A DNA stretch of 64,000 bases from Lonicera japonica (lineage: Eukaryota > Streptophyta > Magnoliopsida > Dipsacales > Caprifoliaceae). Each line of letters starts with the position of its first letter. Within the stretch, counting starts at the first letter, position 1. Below are positions 55,053-64,000 of this stretch, one piece after another. Both the position numbers and the translations under genes were made by a program. The notes under the pieces are model-generated. The model was not told where the DNA came from. It was given only the letters and a program-made list of their open reading frames with translations, and ran no database searches. Where the stretch lies: assembly GCA_021464415.1 (NCBI GenBank), contig CM038469.1:14796501-14860500 (forward strand), written 5' to 3'.

Positions 55053-55591
55053 ACAAACATTTCATGAGCTAGCTAGCTGGGATTTTGCATTCTTTGAAGC
55101 TCAAATATATATATGTTACATTACCTAATTGTCAGGACGTACGATAAATGTAAAATTTGATGAGTTATTTGATATATATATATTGCAGAGCAGTTTCATG
55201 CCACATTGCTTAAAACAAAATTAATAATAATAATAATATTAGAATCCGGTTCTAAGTTTGAAACTTTTTAAGATGTGCCCTCACTTTTTTAAAAAAAAAG
55301 ATGCAGTCCTTGAAAATGTACTATCTTTTGCACATAGAAATTTTGTTGCCAAAAAAATTAGTATCAATCTGACACTAGGAAAAATTATTATTCGGATCTG
55401 ATCGAGTCTCAAGCAAAAATTAGTATTTTTCTAAATAAGTTAGTATCTCCAGATCTAAGTCGAAGTCTTGCCTAGAGGCAGATATCCTCAGAGACCTGCA
55501 TCCATATAAAAACAATGGCACTGTAATATAAGAGCAACCGTATTTTATTTTATTTTTGTCTTTGCTAAGTGCAACGGTATATTACTATAAC

Positions 55592-55596
<5 letters not shown>

Positions 55597-55633
<37 letters not shown>
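55597..55633. repeat. (AAT)n microsatellite
   Basis: About 12 uninterrupted AAT units. Confidence 0.95.
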
Positions 55634-55635
<2 letters not shown>

Positions 55636-55742
55636 GAGTACAATCACAATAATATTGGACAAGAAGATCGAGCAAGTACAAAGCAAATGACTGCCGATTA
55701 ATAATATATTGTACACCATATTGTATTATTGTGTACGATTGT

Positions 55743-55749
<7 letters not shown>

Positions 55750-55796
<47 letters not shown>
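55750..55796. repeat. (CT)n(AT)n compound microsatellite
   Basis: About 14 CT units passing directly into about 9 AT units. Confidence 0.95.
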
Positions 55797-56024
55797 GTTG
55801 AGTGTAAGGATGAATAAACACATATTCTATTTTAAGTTGGGGGAGAAAGAAAAAATTCTTTTATTTATCATTCAATTAATGAGTCGTGCTTACCTAGCTA
55901 GTTATTTTACTTCGTTATATGCGCATCAAATGACTCTTTATATGAATATATCATGCACACACATATATATATATATATACACGCAAGCCGATTTTAAAGA
56001 GAATAATACTTCGTTTAAGTAAAA

Positions 56025-56340
56025 AAAATAACCGTCTATTTCAAAAGGGTAAACGTATTAATTTTTTTATGAAATTTTACAGAGATAGTTTTTATAATGA
56101 GTATATTATTTCTATCAAATTTTATTAAAAAATTAATAAAATGATTATTTAGAATTTTAATTACCCAAATTAATACATATGTCGAGTTTTCGTTACTCTC
56201 ACTTCCAAATTGAATTTTTTAGCTAAAAATTGTAAATATGATCTATTCATTAAAGAGATCATCTCTACTAAATTTCATGAAAACGATTGTCATATACATT
56301 TAACCCTTGATATAGATAGTCCTCTTTTTTTATTATTAAA
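56025..56340. repeat. Pair of hairpin-family repeats
   Basis: Two copies, 56072-56122 and 56226-56275. The second keeps GATCTATTCATTAAAGAGATC and ATCTCTAC with flanking AAATTT. They are bordered by ACCGTCTATTTCAAAAGGGTAA (56029, read in two parts) and CATTTAACCC (56300), resembling the ends of the unit at 61005. Confidence 0.6.
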
Positions 56341-57045
56341 TAGGATGGTGGTAACATGTATCAGTACCCGTTAAGTATGGTATAAATGAAAATAATTGGG
56401 TATTGTATGAGAATATGTATAGCATTTAATGCATGTTGTAGGAGCTTTTGTTCTTTTTATATGAAAAATGATAACATATATCTTAAAGATACATATCAAC
56501 CATACTATAAATAAAAATACTAACACTTTGCATAAAAATCTTTGTCTAATTTAGTGATGTTATAATTTATTTATTTTTATTTATAGGTGCTTAACTTGTA
56601 CCAGAAAGACATACGTTAACATGATTATTTTTATATTTATATTTTTATCATGCATCCTTACGGAACACGTTAATGTGACCCATTAAAATTAAATAAACAC
56701 CCCGCTTGAAATATATGCACGCATATGTGCATATATAAAAGAAAAACGTTTGTGTTGTGTCTTAAGGTGTTTGTCTACTGTGTCCCGTCCATAGAATGAG
56801 CAGTGAGAACGGTTGGTTTCGCCGGCAGGCCGTCGTTGTCATTGGCCAACACAACTTCACCCGCTTCACCATTTTAATGTTAAAAAAAAGGGCCCGGACA
56901 AAATCCTAGCGTAGACCATGCTGACCTGGCTATTTCTGGACCCCACCTGTCCCTCCCAATATATCCCTGCTGACGTGTCAGGTCCCACTTGTCCCCTCCT
57001 AGCCATGCCAAAAAAAAAATTATTTAAAAAAAAAAATCTCCAAAA
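56341..57045. other. Upstream region of the GH3 gene
   Basis: From about 56750 the DNA becomes less AT-rich. Words such as GACGTGTCAGGTCCCACTTG (56972) give mild promoter-like character; earlier sequence is AT-rich spacer. No other gene seen. Confidence 0.4.
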
Positions 57046-57047
57046 TT

Positions 57048-57053
57048 GAGACA
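57048..57053 (+). promoter_or_regulatory. Auxin-response element GAGACA (TGTCTC on the other strand)
   Basis: Canonical AuxRE hexamer about 235 bases before the GH3 ATG and 140 before the TATA box. Auxin-inducible GH3 genes are classic carriers of this element, but one hexamer can occur by chance. Confidence 0.45.
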
Positions 57054-57189
57054 AGCAGACGCAGCAACAATCCGTCAAAGTCGTTCCAAGCACATAATGT
57101 TATTGGTCCTGCTATCCACCTGGACTCTTAGATGGCATCTGACGTGGCAAAACAAAAAGAGAATTCGAAATCCACAACTTTTCCTTTCC

Positions 57190-57197
57190 TATATAAA
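57190..57197 (+). promoter_or_regulatory. TATA box of the GH3 gene
   Basis: TATATAAA in CCTATATAAAGCAAC, 90 bases before the ATG at 57287, which leaves a 5' UTR of about 60 bases. Confidence 0.8.
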
Positions 57198-57286
57198 GCA
57201 ACTTCATTCCCTAGTTCTAAATCACACCAACACACTCTCGATCTCCTTAATTTCTCTCTATCATCTTTCTCAATATCAAACTAATC

Positions 57287-59771
57287 ATGGCCATTGACTC
57301 GAGCCTTTCGTCTCCACTTGGTCCTCCGGCCAACGAGAAGGATGCAAAGGCGCTCGAGTTCATCGAAGAGATGACTAGAAATGCAGACCCGGTGCAAGAG
57401 AAGGTTTTGGGTGAAATACTTAGCCGAAATGGCAAGACTGAGTATTTACAGAGGTTTCAACTAAAGGGAGCGACGGACCGTGATACTTTTAAGTCGAAAG
57501 TACCAGTTGTGACTTACGAGGATCTCCAGCCGGAGATCACGAGGATTGCTAATGGCGACCGCTCTCCAATCCTCTCTTCTCATCCCATCTCCGAGTTTCT
57601 CACTAGGTAATTAGATAATGTTTTTTTGTCACTAAATATAAATATACAATAATTTTCTAAAGGGATATATATATATACATATCTGACATAAAAACTGATA
57701 CATTATTATATTTGGAATTAACGGTGCAGTTCGGGAACATCTGCTGGAGAAAGAAAGCTGATGCCAACAATTGAGGAAGAGTTGGACCGCAGACAAAAAC
57801 TCTACAGCCTTCTCATGCCTGTCATGAACCTGTATGTATATATTTATATATACTTCAAATTTATCATCCCTTTGCCTCAAAATAAATAAAGAAATAAATA
57901 AAAATTTATCATCCCTTCTAATTTATTCCTAATAAATGAGTTTTTTTATATACATAAGCATAGTATCGATCAATCATTCTCTAAAACGAATAGGTTCATA
58001 TATTCACTTAGAAGTTGACAAATTTTTTGTTTCACTGCACTAATGCATTGAAAACTTATTTTTAGTAGCATAAAATTCTCTACAATTTTTATTTTTTTTT
58101 CAAATTTTAAGAATCGGGATCGTCTATTTCATAGTCAAGAAAATCATACACCCTTTGTCCCGAATCTTTTGTTCATGTTTAATGTTTGTATTTTTCTGAT
58201 GCTATACTAATTTTAATATAATCACACAAAGTTATTTATTTTGTACATATGGTAAAATTTGATTTATTTCTTAAAAGAAAAATATGACTATTTAGTTCGA
58301 TATCTTAAAAGGAAAAAAAAAAAAAAAATTGAACTCTCAATATTGAATTTTTACCATTCAGTTCTTCACTGACAGTAAGGCTTAATATGACAGGTATGTG
58401 CCGGGCTTAGACAAGGGCAAGGGCTTGTACTTCCTATTCGTGAAGGCTGAGACCAAGACCCCAGGTGGGTTAGTGGCCCGCCCAGTCTTAACCAGCTACT
58501 ACAAAAGCCAACACTTCAAAACCAGACCCTACGACCCATTTAACGTTTACACAAGCCCAAATGAAGCCATTCTCTGCCCAGACTCTTTCCAAAGCATGTA
58601 CACTCAAATGCTATGTGGCCTCCTCATGCGCCACCAAGTCCTCCGCGTTGGCGCTGTCTTCGCCTCCGGCCTCCTCCGTGCCATCCGCTTCCTCCAGCTC
58701 AATTGGCCTCAACTCGCCCTTGATATCTCCACAGGCACCCTTAACCCCAAAATCACTGATCCCTCCTTAATCAAATGCATGTCCACTATCCTCAAACCTA
58801 ACCTGGAGCTAGCCCAATTCATCATTGGGGAATGCTCGGGCGAGAGTTGGGAGGGGATTATTAACAGAATTTGGCCTAATACAAAATATTTGGATGTAAT
58901 TGTTACCGGGGCTATGGCTCAGTATATTCCAACACTGGATTATTTCAGCAATAAGTTGCCTAAAACTTGTACCATGTACGCGTCTTCGGAATGTTATTTT
59001 GGGCTTAATTTGAAGCCTATGTGTGACCCATCTGAAGTTTCTTACACAATTATGCCAAACATGGCCTACTTCGAGTTCCTACCCCATGACCCGGTCAACT
59101 CAATGAGTTTGACTCGTGAATCACCTCCCCGATTGGTTGACCTGGCTGACGTGGAGGTGGGGAAGGAGTATGAGCTAGTTATTACTACTTATGCAGGATT
59201 GTGTAGGTATAGAGTCGGAGATATTCTACTAGTGACTGGGTACCACAACTCAGCCCCACAATTTAAGTTTGTTAGGAGGAAGAATGTTTTGTTAAGTATT
59301 GACGCGGATAAAACTGACGAGTTAGAGTTGCAAAAGGCGATCGATAATGCTTCGGTTTTGTTGCAAGAGTTTAATACTAGCATTGTGGAATACACTAGTT
59401 ACGGAGATACCAAGACTCTCCCGGGGCATTATGTGATTTATTGGGAGTTGTTGGTGAAGGACTTGGCTAACTCACCGAGTCACGAAGTTTTGGATCGATG
59501 TTGTTTGGCAATGGAGGAGTCGTTGAACTCGGTGTACCGACAAGGCCGAGTCGCTGATAACTCGATCGGACCTCTTGAAATTAGGGTTGTGAAAAACGGA
59601 ACATTTGAGGAGCTTATGGACTACGCAATTTCGAGGGGTGCGTCAATTAACCAGTATAAGGTTCCCAGGTGTGTCAGTTTTACGCCCATTATGGAACTCC
59701 TCGACTCAAGGGTGATGTCAACACATTTTAGTCCAGCTACGCCACACTGGACCCCAGATCGACGTCGTTGA
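57287..59771 (+). CDS. GH3: GH3 family acyl-acid-amido synthetase (indole-3-acetic acid amido synthetase type), intact, three exons
   Basis: Coding exons 57287-57606, 57730-57831 and 58394-59771 (320, 102 and 1378 nt) join to 599 codons plus TGA. Both introns are GT-AG (57607-57729, 57832-58393) and keep frame. The protein opens [11 protein letters not shown]. It has the ATP-binding motif [10 protein letters not shown] at residues 107-116, YASSECYFG at 336-344 and YRVGD at 413-417, the three signature motifs of the acyl-adenylate-forming GH3 fold, and [14 protein letters not shown] and INQYK.PRCV near the C-terminus. Length matches group II GH3 enzymes (about 590-612), which adenylate indole-3-acetate and join it to amino acids in the cytosol, lowering free auxin; substrate here is inferred. 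It is the only intact host gene in the window. A TATA box and one AuxRE lie upstream. Confidence 0.96.
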
Positions 59772-60551
59772 ATGAGAGTGACGTGAAGAAAAAACATAAC
59801 CAAACATGTTCTAAAGTTGGATTGATTGTGATGTGTTATCTTTGAAAGTGGCTTTAGTTAACTTTTGAAGTTGCGTGTTTTGAGTAGGTTCAAATAATGT
59901 GAATGAATGTATGATCTAAGTTGTCAACTGGAATTTTGTGTCTAGTGAATACTAGGTCTTTTTGTCTCAACTTTCTTAAAAAGTTAGGAGAAAAGAGGTT
60001 GAAAAGTGTCGTATGTACTAGCAGATCTTGTTTCTCCCATTTGGAAGATTTGGTGGCCATCTTGTAAATTGCTTCCATGTTCAAGGGTATTATTGTCTAA
60101 TTGTAAAGATCTGCAGGCTTTATTTGCATGGACTTTAATTTGTTAGATGTCTCACTTTACTTTTACCCTTCTTTTTTTATTATTTTTTAACCAACATAAA
60201 ACAACAACTAAAAAACTACAAGCCCAATAAAAACCTATCCAAAGGGGGCAGGCGGCCGGGTTGCAAGCCAATCCACCAACAAAACTCCTTTACGGGCCAA
60301 ACCAGCAAAACAATGAGTAAGTACTATTTGGCTTAACAAAAGAGAAGCTCAAATTGCAAATATCTTCAATAATTGAAGTATGTTGTAACTTGCAAGAGCC
60401 CAAGTAGAAGTTGACTCCTCTTTATTATCTTTTCGTGCAATTTCATTAAATGAGGTCTAGAAATATAGTGGTAATGATTTCTATGATAAATAGATTTTCT
60501 CCATAAAATTTTATCAAAATATTAAATATACAAGTTAGTCAGATCATTGTT
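59772..60551. other. GH3 3' flank and spacer
   Basis: The 3' UTR probably ends within the first 350 bases, with T-rich stretches and TTGTAAAT-like words; I see no perfect AATAAA close to the stop. A weak hairpin-family copy lies at 60470-60512. Confidence 0.5.
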
Positions 60552-60554
60552 TAA

Positions 60555-60954
60555 GAGCATCTTCAATTGAATAATCAAAATGAGTTTTGATTATCCATTT
60601 AATAAATTGTTAAAGTTAACAATGTCCAGATGGCTATTTTTTCTCAATAACCAAATTTGTGGAGTCCATTATATTGATTGGCCACAAATTAATCAATTTG
60701 AATTTTATTTCAAAAAAAAAAGAGGAGAAAAAGATTATTTAAATTTGAAAAGATTCTCTTTCACCCGATAGAATTAGTGAGTCCCTCATTTTGGTTATTG
60801 AAGAAGGTTGTTGACTTTGATTATAAAGGGAGTAGATTTTATTATTGGTTAAAAGGTTGCTAACATTTGATTATACCGTTGGAGTAGTGTTTTTAGCCAA
60901 CATTGTTAAAAATTGATTATAATTGTTATTTTGATTATATCATTGGAGATGCTA
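60555..60954. mobile_element. Tourist-like MITE, small copy (400 bp)
   Basis: Left end GAGCATCTTCAATTGAATAA, right end (inward) TAGCATCTCCAATGATATAA, each flanked by TAA (60552-60554 and 60955-60957). Collinear in inverse orientation with both flanks of 18618-19290, including GTTGGCTAAAAACACTACTC-type sequence. No coding capacity. Confidence 0.85.
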
Positions 60955-61004
60955 TAAAATTTTAATGGTTGAAAATGAACATATGTATCAAAAGTTTACT
61001 ACGC

Positions 61005-61115
61005 CCACTTTCGGTTTGAATTTCTTGATGAAATTTTGTAGAGATGATCTACTCATTATAGAGATCATCTCTACCAAATTTCATGAAAAAATTCGTCCAT
61101 TTAATCCTCAAACTA
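61005..61115. repeat. Best-preserved copy of the hairpin repeat family
   Basis: GAAATTTTGTAGAGATGATC (61030) pairs with GATCATCTCTACCAAATTTC with a single mismatch, around a loop TACTCATTATAGA. Flanks CCCACTTTCGGTTTGAATTT and AAAATTCGTCCATTTAATCC recur around other copies. Confidence 0.8.
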
Positions 61116-61249
61116 GACTTTATTTGACGGAATGGGACCGAAAGGGTAATGGAAAAGGGGCCACAACTCGAAACATTTTACCCACATACTCTCGTCAAAC
61201 ATCTAGTCCTTATCCATTGCTTGTACTTAAAAAAAAAAAAAAAAAGATG

Positions 61250-62950
61250 TCACTATGTTAGCAGTCTAGCTGAATGGTGTGCCTCAAAATTCCTTTCCGC
61301 CTTTATTGTAACAGTAGGATAGATTTACCACTTGTATAAAGGAAAAATATTTACAATCGCCAAAGAAATAGTAAAAAAATTCTCTCCCAATTTCCCAAAT
61401 TCCTTAGCTTGTTGAGATTTGTTGTTCAAATTCATTTACGTTGTAAACTTTAGAATTTTCTTGAGTTGTATAACATCTTTTTATGAGATTGGACTTGATT
61501 AATAAAATTCCAAATATTGAATGGAACTAACGATTTGATTTGAGACAAATCAATTTATGACAAAAGGGGTATAAAAGGCAGAAGTGAAAGAAAAGCACAA
61601 TTATAACAACGTCAGAGAAAACATAGAAAGTGAGATAACTGAAAGCAAGCCAGTGTATTTTCAGAAAATTAACGTTACGTACTGTTGTTTTTTGCAAACC
61701 TAACATTATGCTTTTACGTTGTTCCAAAAGAAGAAGACAAATATAAATTCGTGTCGACATAAACAGAGGGAAACAATTTAACACCTTGGATGATATTTTT
61801 GTGACATCCCACAAATTTAAGTGAAAATTAATAGACTTTCTTTCAAGTGAATTTTTGTTATAAAAATTGTATAAACACAATATATTAAAGATATAAGAGA
61901 AGGAACTGATAGAAGGAATATGTATATTTTTCTATATTCTTTGAAGGAGTAGATTACATGTCTATATACACAAGCAGAGATATAAGATAAGTACAAGTCA
62001 CAACAATCTGATAGTAATTACATGTTTATATGCGACAGTTTTTTGTTATGAGAGAAATAGGGGTGAGAAAAAAGGGTTTTAGACTACTTTTTAACTTTTT
62101 TTTCAATTTGGACTTTAATTTTTATAGGAGTGAGAAAAATAATAATATGAGTATATTTAAGAACATTCTAAATTATAAACAGTATATAGAGCTTTGTTTG
62201 GATAAATGAGAGGATGTTTTAGATAAGTACGTCTCCAATAAAAGACAGCTCTTAAAAAATAAAATAAAATATTAAAGATAGTATCCATAAAAATATGAGA
62301 GGTTGGAAGGCGCCGTTTAATTGTCATGAAAGTTTATTGTAAGACGGTAATTCTCAAGAAATATTAGGTAAAGTTAAAGAAAAATAAATTTACTTCCATA
62401 TGTGCATTTGTTTGGAAAGAAAATACAAAAATGAAATAATAAAATAAGTTATAATAAATTTTGTATTTTGGTTTATTTAGCGTATAACTGATTATTTTAA
62501 TACTACAAATTATAATATCAAAATAAATTATACCAATTTAGGATGATTTTTGTGTATTTGGTGCATTTCTTCACTGGGCCAGGCTTAAACATACCTCTCC
62601 TCTACTACAAAACAGTAGACTCTTGTTTCATCCATAAAAGATGGCCCGTCCAATTTTAACAATTGAGTTTGGACTTCATTCTTAGAAAACTAAGGTATAT
62701 CCGTGACTAAGAACACAAAACGATATTAAAAAATGAATTATATAACAAAGAAGAAAATCATTTTTAAAATTATTTTAATATGTACTTGAAATAAATTTTT
62801 AGTAAATCGACAATAGTAATTGACTGGATTCATCTTTGAAAATGGCGCTCTTTCCGGATCGTTTATGGTGAAATTACGTAGAAGGTGAAAATGGAGGGTT
62901 TTAACTTTACCTTGTAAAACTTTGTTCTTTGAACGTCTTAATTTTCTCAA
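61250..62950. other. AT-rich spacer, no gene seen
   Basis: The longest frame (117 codons, minus strand, 61527-61880) is AT-driven and has no recognisable motif. Nothing else found. Confidence 0.4.
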
Positions 62951-62957
62951 TTTTATA

Positions 62958-63166
62958 TTAAGGTTGATATATTAATTAGTTTGGTGGATATTCCACGATT
63001 AAATCAATTAAAAATAATTATTATAAATGATTAAGTACTAAATTTTTTGAAAGTCTATTCCAGCTCATGATTAACTTAATGGCTGATGTGGATTAACTTA
63101 ATAAACCCCTGAAAGGGGGATAAACTGAAAAAAGAAAAAAAAAACGGATCTAAGTAAAATCACCCT
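62958..63166. mobile_element. Right-end fragment of the 1.68-kb TIR family
   Basis: GATTAACTTAATGGCTGATG then TGGATTAACTTAATAAACCCC and terminal GTAAAATCACCC correspond to the end of copy A (23700-23789). More diverged than the other fragments. Confidence 0.45.
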
Positions 63167-64000
63167 TAAAAAAATTTAGTGATTCATATTTTCATTATTA
63201 TTTTTAATATTTTATACAAAACAATTGCACACTAGAATGTAATGCAGTTGATCCATTGAATTGAATTTTAACAAACCAAAACATAGTTTTAGTGTAATTA
63301 AGTACACTTTATTTTATTGTTTCAATATTTCAAAAATGTCATTAAAAATTTGACATGTTAAGCAAGTCATTGTAAAGTATGATATATCAATTTGTAGCAT
63401 GAAAATAATCAGTTGTATTTTAAATTACTATTTTCATCTTTATTTTCAGGTGTCTCAAATTAATATATATTTTTGACATAACTAATATATTAAATCCTTA
63501 ATTGCCTTTATCTACTCAATGCAAACAAAACAAAAAATAAAAAAGCAAGATTTTAGAGAGAAGAAAATTTGACCTTTCTAGCATGAAAGATACCGTAAGA
63601 TTTTAGAGGGCTGGTGTGTTAGAGAGAGTGGGCAAGAGATGTGGGAAAGAGAGCATGGAAATTGGAGGAGTCTGGTGGTGAGAGAAGGGTATTAAATAAA
63701 TTTTTCTTACTGCTGCCTAATATTACGTATATGTTCTGTCCAAAAAAAGAGATATATATAGAGAGAGAGTTTATTTCTGGTATGGAATGGGACTTTTTAC
63801 GATATTTTTTCGTTATAAAAACATTGAAGATGTATTTTATGAAGTAAAACCATTGTAAAAAGGATCAATCCGTGCCTAAAAATTTCTGCATATATATATA
63901 TTTACATATATGTCACAATAGATATTTTTTGTTATAGTCATATCACACATTCTATCTGCTTTATTCAAATAATTATTTATTGTTTAAATAAAATTATTCA
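63167..64000. other. AT-rich spacer to the window edge
   Basis: A purine-rich patch at 63600-63690 (GAGAGAGTGGGCAAGAG) and a short GA run near 63762; no gene recognised. Confidence 0.4.

Noticed and set aside
57247..57435. Minus-strand frame over GH3 exon 1
   Set aside because: Shadow of the GH3 coding sequence.
61527..61880. 117-codon minus-strand frame
   Set aside because: AT-driven composition, no domain, no promoter context.

Overview
The window looks like nuclear DNA of a flowering plant, probably a eudicot. It is AT-rich and intron-bearing. It is packed with plant-type transposable elements (two Ty3/gypsy LTR retrotransposons, an L1-type LINE, tRNA-derived SINEs, hAT, Tourist-like and long-TIR DNA elements). 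It holds one intact host gene, a GH3-family acyl-acid-amido synthetase of the auxin-conjugating type at 57287-59771, with a TATA box and one canonical auxin-response hexamer upstream. I see no rRNA, no tRNA gene, no CRISPR array and no organellar block.

Layout. 1-2030: AT-rich spacer with MITE remnants and a 159-bp tandem duplication. 2031-9102: a structurally complete but mutationally dead Ty3/gypsy element (LTRs of 720 and 762 bp, perfect 5-bp target duplication TATGG, initiator-Met-type primer site, gag-protease-RT-RNase H-integrase); its pol frame runs on into the 3' LTR. 9103-29377: DNA-transposon and SINE territory, including a long-TIR element, three Tourist-like or TIR elements, a 1.68-kb TIR element with an 8-bp target duplication, a 400-bp near-perfect foldback and a G-quadruplex motif. 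29378-32011: a TIR element abutting a 5'-truncated LINE with RT, zinc-knuckle and RNase H relics. 32636-43980: an 11.3-kb Tat-lineage Ty3/gypsy element with two RNase H domains. Its 3' part carries a separate antisense gene with its own TATA box, ATG, likely introns, stop and poly(A) signal. 43981-50999: a second copy of the 1.7-kb TIR family holding a nested SINE, a hAT element with transposase relics, and a microsatellite block leading into an array of 16 spaced palindromes. 51000-57180: long-TIR element, tandem duplications, hairpin repeats and microsatellites. 57190-59771: the GH3 gene. 59772-64000: a second Tourist-like copy, a hairpin repeat and quiet AT-rich DNA.

How it fits together. 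Apart from GH3, nothing appears able to make a full protein. Most in-frame stops in the retroelements are explained by C-to-T or G-to-A changes, as expected of methylated, silenced DNA. The observations I would follow first are the antisense spliced gene inside the Tat element (39.97-42.84 kb), the palindromic array at 50.27-50.94 kb, and a small hairpin repeat family present about ten times in this window and also forming the arms of the 400-bp foldback. All calls come from reading the sequence and from recalled family knowledge; no database search was run.
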